From: Blepharisma japonicum
Taxonomy: Eukaryota > Ciliophora > Heterotrichea > Heterotrichida > Blepharismidae
Assembly: GCA_949751835.1 (NCBI GenBank)
Contig: CATKHK010000048.1
Coordinates: forward strand, 62,001 to 126,000
Direction: 5' to 3'
Length of the DNA: 64,000 nucleotides
Position 1 is the first letter of the stretch. Each line of letters starts with the position of its first letter. Made by a program: the position numbers and the translations under genes. The notes beneath the pieces were generated by a model. It ran no database searches. It had not been told where the DNA came from and saw only the letters and a list, made by a program, of their open reading frames with translations. Below are positions 56,585 through 64,000 of this stretch, one piece after another.

Positions 56585-57685
56585 TTAATTCAAATAATTC
56601 AAAGAAGAGTATTTCACCATTGGCTTCGCATTTTTCATAAATAGTTTCAAATCGAAGCCTTCTTTCCGCTTGACTTTAATATTGCTTGGGGCTAAGCTTT
56701 TCTTCAATAAAGATTCACTCGCAAGCTTAATTGCTGATGCATCTATAGTTGCTAAAAATTGTGAAGATTCATTTTCGTGAATTTTTTTTTCTCCTTCTGG
56801 CTTTGTTTTTGAAGAATCCCTTACTTTTCTATCAGAATGCATCCCAGAATAAGTTTTTTCTTCTTTAGAGTAATTCGCGGGCTTTTCTTTTAATTTTAGT
56901 CTTTCTATTGAAGGTTTAAATGTGCATTCACTCAGGTCACATGATTTTCTATTCTCTCTGGCTGACTGTATCCCTCTCTCTTTTTGAATTGCCCATTTCA
57001 TATTTTTTTCATAAAAAGTTTCTTTTGAATTACTTTGCTGATTTTCAGCACTCTGCAGAAGATCTCTCTGCATGGCTTCAACATTGGAGAAACCTGATGG
57101 AGTCTTCACTCTGGCAGTTTGTGGAGCTCTTGCATTTATATACAGTTCTGAAGCTTCTCCTGTAGTGATATCTATGTGCAATCTTGGAGAAAATGCTTGG
57201 GCTGAATTTTGTCTATCATGTAAACACTGAGCTCTTAAAAAGGATTTTTTCAGTTCTTTAAACTCTTCTAGCTTCATATTAGAGAGATCTAATGATTTCA
57301 GCTTAGGTTTTTCATTTTTCTTCCTTGATTTAGAAGCTTCTGCGAGTTTCGATTTTGATTTTTGACTTACAGTTGTTGCATCTCTTTGGCTTGACCTAAG
57401 GTTAGGGGATGTGTCTTGCTTTTTGGAGTGAAGTGTTGTTTTATATGCTTGGGATTTGTGCTCTTCTTGCTGCTGTTGCTGGTCTTCTTGCTCTACAATT
57501 CCGTTCTCTTTCATTTTTATAATCATTGCTACTTTATCGCTCATTTCATCGATTTTTGGCACCGCGGTGACTTCACTCATCTGCTTATAAATCTGACTCC
57601 TCTTCTTAGATCTATTTTCTTCTTGAGTTTTCCGATGCTTTTCCATCATTTCGTTCAATTTTTTTTCCCAACGCTTGCTTTCCAT
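56585..57685 (-). CDS. Basic coiled-coil protein
   Basis: 366 residues from the ATG at 57685 (MESKRWEKKL). An upstream in-frame ATG at 57739 would overlap the signal peptide region of the divergent gene, so the inner start is preferred. Lys/Glu-rich helical N terminus, a Gln run (QQQQQ), a DLSNMKLEEFKELKKSFLRAQ helix, and the motif CTFKPSIERL, a form often seen in protist cytoskeletal proteins (ECTFxPxI). No known domain. Start codons of this gene and the sorting receptor are 14 nt apart. Confidence 0.82.
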   Translation of the reverse strand: MESKRWEKKLNEMMEKHRKTQEENRSKKRSQIYKQMSEVTAVPKIDEMSDKVAMIIKMKENGIVEQEDQQQQQEEHKSQAYKTTLHSKKQDTSPNLRSSQRDATTVSQKSKSKLAEASKSRKKNEKPKLKSLDLSNMKLEEFKELKKSFLRAQCLHDRQNSAQAFSPRLHIDITTGEASELYINARAPQTARVKTPSGFSNVEAMQRDLLQSAENQQSNSKETFYEKNMKWAIQKERGIQSARENRKSCDLSECTFKPSIERLKLKEKPANYSKEEKTYSGMHSDRKVRDSSKTKPEGEKKIHENESSQFLATIDASAIKLASESLLKKSLAPSNIKVKRKEGFDLKLFMKNAKPMVKYSSLNYLN

Positions 57686-57699
57686 TTCTAATTTATAAA
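57686..57699. promoter_or_regulatory. 14-nt bidirectional intergenic spacer
   Basis: AT-only sequence (TCTAATTTATAAA region) between start codons of two divergent genes. The plus-strand start is fixed by a clear signal peptide, so the short spacing is likely real; regulatory sites must be inside coding DNA or transcripts overlap. Confidence 0.6.
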
Positions 57700-59061
57700 A
57701 TGAAAATTTTCTTAGAAATTTCAAAAATAGCACTGGCATTTACGTTACTTATAAGCTGCACTTATGGCAATATTAAAGTAATTCACCCAAGGCCTTTAGT
57801 AGACTATTTTCAAAACATTTACAATAGTAGCTCAATTCCATCTGTTTTAGCCTTTTTTGGGCTTCCTCCATATGGGCGCAGCATTATCGGGCAGATTGAA
57901 AATGCGGATGATCCTTATGGATGCCGTCACACCTTAATAAACACAACATCTCATGAAGAACCGATCCCAAAATTCATTATTTTCAATATTGGCGAATGCT
58001 CAAATACATTAAAAGTAAAATATGCCCAAGATATTGGCATAAATTGTGTAATTTTAGTTAACACAGATGACAGTGATTTAGACAAAGTAAACTTATATGA
58101 TGACGGAGTTGGTTACGAAATCCAAATTCCAACAGTAATTATAAGTAATCGTGATGGAACTAAACTTAGAGAAGCTGCATTAGAAACGAAAATAGAAATT
58201 TCTATAGAATTTGAAGTAAAAAAGACCTATTCCGTAGTTCAGCTTGATGTGTGGATGTCTAGTGACAATTTGAAAGTTTTTGATTTTTTATCTGATCTTC
58301 ATGATATGATCCATAAAATTGATTTTGAACTAGTCAAATTTAGGCCTGGATTTGTCCATTGGCAATGCACTGAATGCAAGGCAGAAAATTATAGTCAAAG
58401 TCATGCCGATTGCTTAAGCGGTGGAAGATATTGTGCAGTTGATCCTGATAATCTGGGGCCTATATCTGGAAGATTTGTAGTTGAAGAAGATTTAAGAGAA
58501 ATCTGTCTTTACTCTGTCGTCAGCACAAGCAAGCAATATGACTTGTGGTTTAAATATATAAAAGATTACCATAAGTTGTGTAGGTCATCATTTTCCAATG
58601 ATTGCTCTAAAGACTTAATGAATAATTTAGGCCTGGATTATAATCAAGTTCAAAATTGCTTACGAATGAGTACAGAAGGGAATAATATCTATATTAATGA
58701 TAATACACTACTAAGAAATGAAAGGAATAGATGAAAGCAATCCGGTATTCAATTTTACCCTGCAATTGTAATAAATAACCAAACATATAGAGGAAACTGG
58801 GAGAGTGAAGAAGTATGCGAAGCAATTTGTGCATCTTTTGAAAATATGCCACAGACTTGCATCAAAATGGAGCATAATGAAAATAGGGAAAATATAGTGT
58901 CTATAGGATCAGTGGTAGGGATTTTATTAGGAATGATAGCACTTTTTGCTATAGCTTTAGCAGCATATAGATATAAAGTCAAGCAGGAAATGAAGAGATC
59001 TATGAGGAGAGAAATTAATGTCCAAGTTTCACAATATTTTTCTCTTCAAGAAAAATATTAG
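57700..59061 (+). CDS. Vacuolar sorting receptor (VSR/BP-80-like)
   Basis: 453 residues with one TGA as Trp (NR-W-KQS). Signal peptide 1-23, a PA domain (about 55-170: NIGECSNTLKVKYAQDIG, VILVNTDDSD, IPTVIISNRDG), then the VSR-specific thioredoxin-like domain (LWFKYIKDYHKLC, LGLDYNQVQNCL, FYPAIVINNQTYRGNW, EAICASFE), one membrane segment (about 405-428) and a short tail with YFSL, a YxxPhi sorting signal. It should carry hydrolases from the Golgi to lysosome-like compartments. Plant-type EGF repeats are absent. Confidence 0.93.
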
Positions 59062-59700
59062 AACGCTTATCTAATTAATTGTTTATTGGCCTTCAAGATA
59101 ATTCAATTATTAATAAAATATTTTATTTTTCTTTGTCAATAATCTCTTCTTATTTAATAGGATATTGCATTCTCTTAAAAAATTTCAATTAAATTCTGGC
59201 CATCTTGCTGCTATCTACTTGAGCACAGAAAGATTTTTGGAAACTTGAAACAAATTTTATCAGTGCATTAAATAGATTGAGTTTCAAAAGATTTAATTCA
59301 GCCAGATATAATTGTTTATTATGAAATATTTTTTTGGCTAACTAACTCTTCTATTTAGCTGTCGAAGAAGCGTGATCATGCATTCAAAGAAACCTTATTA
59401 AAAAGAAAAAGGACTATACAACTGCATTTTTTTAAAAGCGAATGATAGCATATGTACAAATACTTAGCTTTTCTTTTTGTTTAGCAAAGTAAAACTTATA
59501 TTCTGCTGGCTAGTTTAAACTTTTTAAAAATTGTTTCAACCGAATGATAATTTATAATTCAAAGCCAAAAACAAATTTGGCTTTAAGCATTTGATACCTT
59601 TGGCTTTAATTTGATAAATAAGCCTCTACTCTATTTTTTGAAAAATTATCCTGTATGCTATATGTCATGATTTTATTATAAACCCGACATTATAAATCTA
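59062..59700. other. Intergenic with one short hairpin
   Basis: About 640 nt. AGCCAAA/TTTGGCT forms a perfect 7-bp stem with a 6-nt loop at 59563-59582, and a further TTTGGCT follows at about 59600. No gene. Confidence 0.55.
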
Positions 59701-60381
59701 ATGAGCGCTGAAAGAAATAAAAAGATAATCACAGAGGAAGAATGAAAAAAGCGTATAGATGACTTAAAAATTCCAAAGAAACAACTTAATCAGTTGGTGA
59801 TGAATTACTTAGTTCTGGAAGGCTACAAAACAGCAGCTGAGCAATTCCGCACAGAATCAGGAACTGAGCCAGGGGTCGAATTAAGCACTTTAGAAGACCG
59901 AATGAAAATTCGAAACGCCATTATGAAAGGGCAGATAGAAGAAGCCATTGACATGATTAACGTTTCCAATCCTTCGCTTTTACAGCAAAATCAGTCACTT
60001 TTCTTCAATTTACGCTTACAAAGACTTATTGAATATATTAAAGAAAACCGAATTAGTGAAGCTTTGGGATACGGCCAAGAAGTTCTGGCACCAGCCGCAC
60101 AAGGAAATAAAGAGTATTTGGGCGAATTAGAGAAAGCAATGTCATTGCTGGCGTTTAATGATTTATCGGCATCCCCAGTAAGTCATTTGGCCTCAATTTC
60201 TCGTTTGCAGCAGATAGCGAGTGAAGTTAATGCGGCAATTTTGACAAGCCATGGGCAGCCGCCGAATTCCAAGCTTCAAGTGTTTATGAAATTGCTATCA
60301 TGGACACAGAGGAAGCTGGAAAATACAGTAGAGTTTCCAGTCATTAGAGATTTGGCAGCTGCCAGACTGGAATTACCATAA
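59701..60381 (+). CDS. GID8: GID8/TWA1 homologue of the CTLH ubiquitin ligase complex
   Basis: 226 residues with TGA as Trp near the start (EEE-W-KKR). LisH motif (LNQLVMNYLVLEGYKTAAEQF, residues about 26-50), CTLH (about 55-115: IRNAIMKGQIEEAIDMIN, LFFNLRLQRLIEYI), then CRA (about 117-215: ISEALGYGQEVLAP, LGELEKAMSLLAF). Length and order match GID8, a scaffold of the CTLH/GID E3 ligase. Start at 59701 gives a complete LisH. Confidence 0.95.
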
Positions 60382-61318
60382 TAATAGATAAGCAGATTTA
60401 CCAGTAATAATTTTGAGCTATCATCAGTTATATTAATAAAAATATTCGTATTTGCAAGAAGAATAAACACTTAAATATGGTCTTACAAATTCATTTCCAA
60501 TAAATCAAAACAATAGCTAAAGACACGTTTTATGATTATCAATGAAAGATAAAGATTAAGTTAAAAAATCCTTTTAATTCTATTTATAAAACAAGCAAGC
60601 AAACACAATTCAATTTAATTTATTAATACTTGAATCACAGCAAAAAGCAAAATTTAAATTATTCTATCTGACTAGCTCAAAAGAAGCAGGTCATTATATT
60701 TCTAAAAATTAAAAAGAGTTATATTTCAAAGGTAAAAAGAAAATTGAATTTGCAATATTTCTACATATTTTATTATCAAAAAATTAATAATTTTTAATAT
60801 TTCGAGCTACTGATTTCATTCTATTTTTAAAATCATATATATATATATATATTAACTCGATATAAAATTTACTGTTCAAGCCTATTTTAAGGTTCCAAGC
60901 ATAAATTACTTAACTGCAAGCACTGCTACTGTATTTTCAAGCCATCTTTATTCCATATCAGAAATTGTCATCTGCTTATTTATAAGCATATGGGAAACTG
61001 CTAAAAGACATTATACCTTCAGGCTGGGTTACCAGCTATAGTAGTAGATTATATGCGTCATAATATAAGAGAGAAAAGAAATTATATTAAGCAAGTTCCA
61101 TAAATAATCATTCAAGGTTTAGGTATTGCAAATTATATTTTAATCTATAAAAATCTCACTTTCTTCCACTTAGAATTGTTTTTGATGGCCTAAAGGCCAA
61201 ATTAAATTTTTATTAAATATCAATTTTGATTATTCCCCAATTTTTGATTTTTTGCACAATAAAATATCTTTTACTTTTATTTCATCTTTAAATTTTGCAG
61301 GCTTATAGAACAATAAAT
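60382..61318. other. Intergenic upstream of glutamine synthetase
   Basis: About 940 nt, AT-rich. Holds an (AT)9 run at 60835-60852 and a small stem TGGCC/GGCCA at 61186-61199. The promoter of the glutamine synthetase gene should lie near its 3' end, but no element is recognised. Confidence 0.55.
60835..60852. repeat. (AT)9 microsatellite
   Basis: Nine uninterrupted AT units; expected by chance in such AT-rich spacers. Confidence 0.8.
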
Positions 61319-62476
61319 ATGAAAGTTGCCGATAAGGTTACCAGTGTTGGTCGTGGAGAATATAAGTTCAGCAAGCTTTCTCAGCACGACAACATTATTG
61401 CAGAATACATCTGGATTGGAGGCCGAGGTCTTGATATCCGTTCTAAAAGCAGGACCCTTGAAATCCCTAAGGTCAACTCATTAGACGATCTTCCAGACTG
61501 GAATTACGATGGTTCTTCCACTTTTCAAGCTGATGGTCATGATAGTGAAATATTTCTCAAGCCAAGAGTATATTTCCCAGATCCTTTCAGATTAGGTAAC
61601 AACGTTTTAGTTCTGTGTGATACTTGGAAACCAGACGGAAGCCCTACTAACACCAATTTCCGTACAGACTGCTTAAAAGTTATGACTTCAGTAGCTGATG
61701 AAGAGCCTTGGTTTGGGTTTGAACAGGAATACGTCCTTTACCGTAATGATTGCTACCCTCATAGACCTCTGGGGTTCCCTGATGGTGGCTATCCAGCGCC
61801 ACAAGGGCCTTATTATTGCAGCGTTGGTGGAGGCTGTGCATTTGGAAGACAAGTAATGGAAGCTCACTATAGGTGCTGCTTGTACTCAGGAATCAAAATT
61901 TCTGGAACCAATAGTGAAGTATTCCCTGGACAATGGGAATTCCAGATAGGTCCACTAACTGGAATTGACCTTGGTGACCACGTTTGGATGGCACGATATC
62001 TATTATTAAGAGTTGCAGAACATTTTGGGACTTCTGTGAACTGGGAATGCAAACCGGTTATTGGGGAATGGAATGGATCTGGCTGCCATGCTAATTTTTC
62101 GACCAAATCTACAAGAGCTGAAGGAGGTATGGATGTCATTCATAGATATATCGAAAAATTAAGAGAAAAGCACTCATATTGTATTGATGGATATGGAAAA
62201 GACAACGCAAAAAGACTATCAGGGACCTGCGAGACCTCAAGCATCAACACTTTCAGTTTTGGTGTCGCTGACCGTGGAGCATCTATCAGAATACCAAGAG
62301 CTACCGCATCTAATGGCAAAGGTTATCTTGAAGACAGAAGACCAGCTTCTAACTCAGACCCATATGTAGTTTCTGCATTATTGGCTGACGTCGCTATTCT
62401 TGAAGGAGCTGGCACTCAGGAGCTTCATGATAGATACATGGCTTTCCTTAATTCAATTCGCCCAATAATCATTTAA
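61319..62476 (+). CDS. Glutamine synthetase, eukaryotic type II
   Basis: 385 residues from the ATG at 61319. Forms glutamine from glutamate, ammonia and ATP. Seen: AEYIWIGGRGLDIRSK, WNYDGSSTFQA, CDTWKPDGSP, the metal-ligand glutamates in FGFEQEY, GQWEFQIGP, GEWNGSGCHANFSTKS, and the ATP-site arginines in SFGVADRGASIRIPR plus EDRRPASNSDPY. All catalytic motifs are intact. No TGA codon appears, as in other highly expressed genes here. The next gene begins only 17 nt after the TAA. Confidence 0.97.
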   Translation: MKVADKVTSVGRGEYKFSKLSQHDNIIAEYIWIGGRGLDIRSKSRTLEIPKVNSLDDLPDWNYDGSSTFQADGHDSEIFLKPRVYFPDPFRLGNNVLVLCDTWKPDGSPTNTNFRTDCLKVMTSVADEEPWFGFEQEYVLYRNDCYPHRPLGFPDGGYPAPQGPYYCSVGGGCAFGRQVMEAHYRCCLYSGIKISGTNSEVFPGQWEFQIGPLTGIDLGDHVWMARYLLLRVAEHFGTSVNWECKPVIGEWNGSGCHANFSTKSTRAEGGMDVIHRYIEKLREKHSYCIDGYGKDNAKRLSGTCETSSINTFSFGVADRGASIRIPRATASNGKGYLEDRRPASNSDPYVVSALLADVAILEGAGTQELHDRYMAFLNSIRPIII

Positions 62477-62493
62477 TAGAAATTCTATTCAAA

Positions 62494-63354
62494 ATGTTTT
62501 TCTTATTAATTGCTGTAGTTTCTGCTTCAGTTAATTATCCAATCCCAGGCTATTATGGAACATGATACAAGGACTTCTTGCCAAACGACACGTCAGCGAC
62601 TGCATTTTATTGAAGCTCTGGCTATCATATAGGCTCTGATATGAACCTTTGAATCGCAGACCCAAAAATGCACGAAATCAAGATGATAAAACATACAGAA
62701 TTCGGCCCACCGAGAGGGAAAATTTATAAAATTGTAGGATATACAGGGATGCCAGGGATGAGGGACGGTGATGTAAGCTCAGCACTATTGAATTCGCCCA
62801 GCTCACTTGCGTACTTTTCTGATACTATAAATGGAACTGATATTTATAGGGTGTATATAGCTGATACATACAATAATTGTATAAGAGAATTGGATTTGAC
62901 AACTGGGAACATATGGGAATTTGTAGGGAGTTGTAATGAAGAAGGCTTTAAAGATGGCCCATATGGGACTAATAGACTTTACCACCCTACTTTAGTAGGC
63001 ATAGATGACGATTATTCAATGTTCATATGAGATTCTGGAAATCGCTATATCAGGATGGTGAATTTAACCACCCGGTATATGGAAACATTACGAGGAGGTG
63101 CATGCCGCTCTACAGACTATATTGACTCTGAATATCAAAATATGCCTGACCCAAGCTACGATATCAGTTCTTCTATCTTTATGAAAATGGACTTAAAGAT
63201 TTACGAAATGATCTGCATGAAATCCATGGTTTTAACTTCAGGCGAGCCATCTACAGAGCTCTACAACCCGGATAACATCACAACACCCTGCTATAAGCAA
63301 GACATTTTATGTGGAGACCGCGATCATCCATTAGTTGGCCACTCGAACAGCTAG
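62494..63354 (+). CDS. Secreted NHL-repeat-like protein
   Basis: 286 residues with four TGA as Trp (GT-W-YKD, FY-W-SSG, NL-W-IAD, FI-W-DSG). Signal peptide 1-12 (MFFLLIAVVSAS), so the ATG at 62494 is secure. Repeats of the form VYIADTYNNCIRELDLTTG and MFIWDSGNRYIRMVNLTT are NHL-type blades with the usual I-R-x-L/V. The C-terminal 90 residues have spaced cysteines (CRS, CMKS, PCYKQ, LCGD) and no membrane anchor. Likely a soluble secreted propeller fragment; it is shorter than a full six-blade NHL domain. Confidence 0.85.
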
Positions 63355-63405
63355 AAAAAAATCTGAACAGTTAAAATAATAATAAAATTTGCTAGTATCA
63401 AGTAA

Positions 63406-64000
63406 ATGGAAATCCCTTTGCGCTCCAAAGATAAGTCAAAAACTATTATGCCTTTCAAGTTGTTTTCACATGAAAAGCTAGAAAGTTGGACAAAGCAGCA
63501 GAATTTTGGTAATTTGCCAAAATTTGATGAAGAAAGAAGTCCTACAAATTCAATTGTCAAAGAAAGCTGCGAACTTCATGATATTCAAAACCTCTTAGAC
63601 ACAGGGCTTTCTGGGCCTAATATTTATCATATTTTAACAACTGTTGAGAAGCCGCAGCTAATTAACTTGCAGATACCGAATACACTCATTAAGGTCCCTC
63701 ATCAAAATGCGATTTATGTAAAAACAAATGCAAAAGGAAGTATTTCAATTAGAAGGGATGAAAAGTAAAATCTATATAGCTCAATTTCAAGCTTCTTTAA
63801 AAACTCGACCTCACTACCAATATTAGATGGCTCTCTGCCCAAGTTTGTCCATATCGATGATGAAAATCATATCCACATCTGTAAAGACAACAAAGAATCC
63901 CTTCACTGGTGGGCTATCTGCACTTCAAAACAACACATGCTACAACAATTCATTCCCCCACAAAAAAGAACCCTTTCTAAAATTAGAGTTCACTGGAAAA
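63406..64000 (+). CDS. Hypothetical protein, 3' end outside window
   Basis: 193 visible residues after removal of a 15-nt intron at 63765-63779, which avoids an in-frame TAA. No domain recognised; fragments such as LLDTGLSGPNIYHIL and KDNKESLHWWAIC look globular. Starts 51 nt after the NHL gene on the same strand. Confidence 0.75.
63765..63779 (+). other. 15-nt intron
   Basis: GTAAAATCTATATAG; removal joins DEN to SISSF and keeps the frame open to the window end. Confidence 0.85.

Noticed and set aside
59563-59582. Hairpin as a transcription terminator
   Set aside because: It lies about 500 nt after the nearest upstream gene and has no T-run; hairpin terminators are not expected for RNA polymerase II genes.
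60835-60852. AT repeat as a functional element or origin
   Set aside because: A simple (AT)9 run is expected in such AT-rich spacers and has no other feature around it.

Overview
The window looks like gene-dense macronuclear DNA of a heterotrich ciliate, most likely Blepharisma or a close relative. Two things read directly from the sequence support this. (1) In gene after gene TGA lies inside conserved reading frames at tryptophan positions (for example the TR-W-YRSPE motif of a CDKL kinase and the WDTAGQ-type Rab gene, where W is needed at 3340-3360), while TAA and TAG end genes. (2) Seven introns could be defined and all are 15 or 16 nt long, start GTA, end AG, and have an A exactly six bases from the 3' end. 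UGA=Trp together with 15-16 nt introns is established for Blepharisma; the species name is still inference. The DNA is AT-rich, genes are intron-poor and tightly packed on both strands, and start codons of divergent neighbours can be only 14-19 nt apart.

Layout. 1-9.4 kb: 3' part of a TTLL polyglutamylase, a coiled-coil protein, Rab2, a SPRY protein, a CENP-C-like kinetochore protein, a calmodulin/centrin-like EF-hand protein, a coiled-coil protein, and a SAM plus zinc-cluster protein. 9.5-20.6 kb: a possible membrane protein, an EF-hand-like protein, a p24 (TMED) cargo receptor, an A20/AN1 protein, two small EF-hand proteins, TAP42/alpha4, a propeller-like unknown, and a mitochondrial persulfide dioxygenase. 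20.6-31.5 kb: a gene-poor stretch, then a CDKL kinase, lipoate-protein ligase, RING membrane protein, small myristoylated protein, EFCAB10-like protein, kelch protein and an 831-aa cytosolic carboxypeptidase. 31.6-40.7 kb: unknown proteins, a decayed kinesin gene, ribosomal protein uS17 (S11), an EGF-bearing membrane protein, a repeat-rich protein and a C2H2 protein. 41.3-52.6 kb: three tandem paralogues of about 1,145 aa, each with a signal peptide, two periplasmic-binding-like extracellular modules and about nine membrane segments. 52.8-64 kb: small basic and coiled-coil proteins, a cold-shock-domain protein, a zinc finger/LRR protein, a vacuolar sorting receptor, GID8, glutamine synthetase, a secreted NHL protein and a partial unknown.

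How the genes fit together. Much of the set fits cilia and microtubules (TTLL writer and CCP eraser of polyglutamate, EFCAB10-like, EF-hand and coiled-coil proteins, CDKL kinase), the secretory and lysosomal route (Rab2, p24, VSR) and mitochondrial lipoate and sulfide metabolism. The most unusual locus is the three-gene receptor array, which has the architecture of a chemosensory or cell-recognition receptor family. No viral elements, transposons, tRNA, rRNA or CRISPR arrays were recognised.
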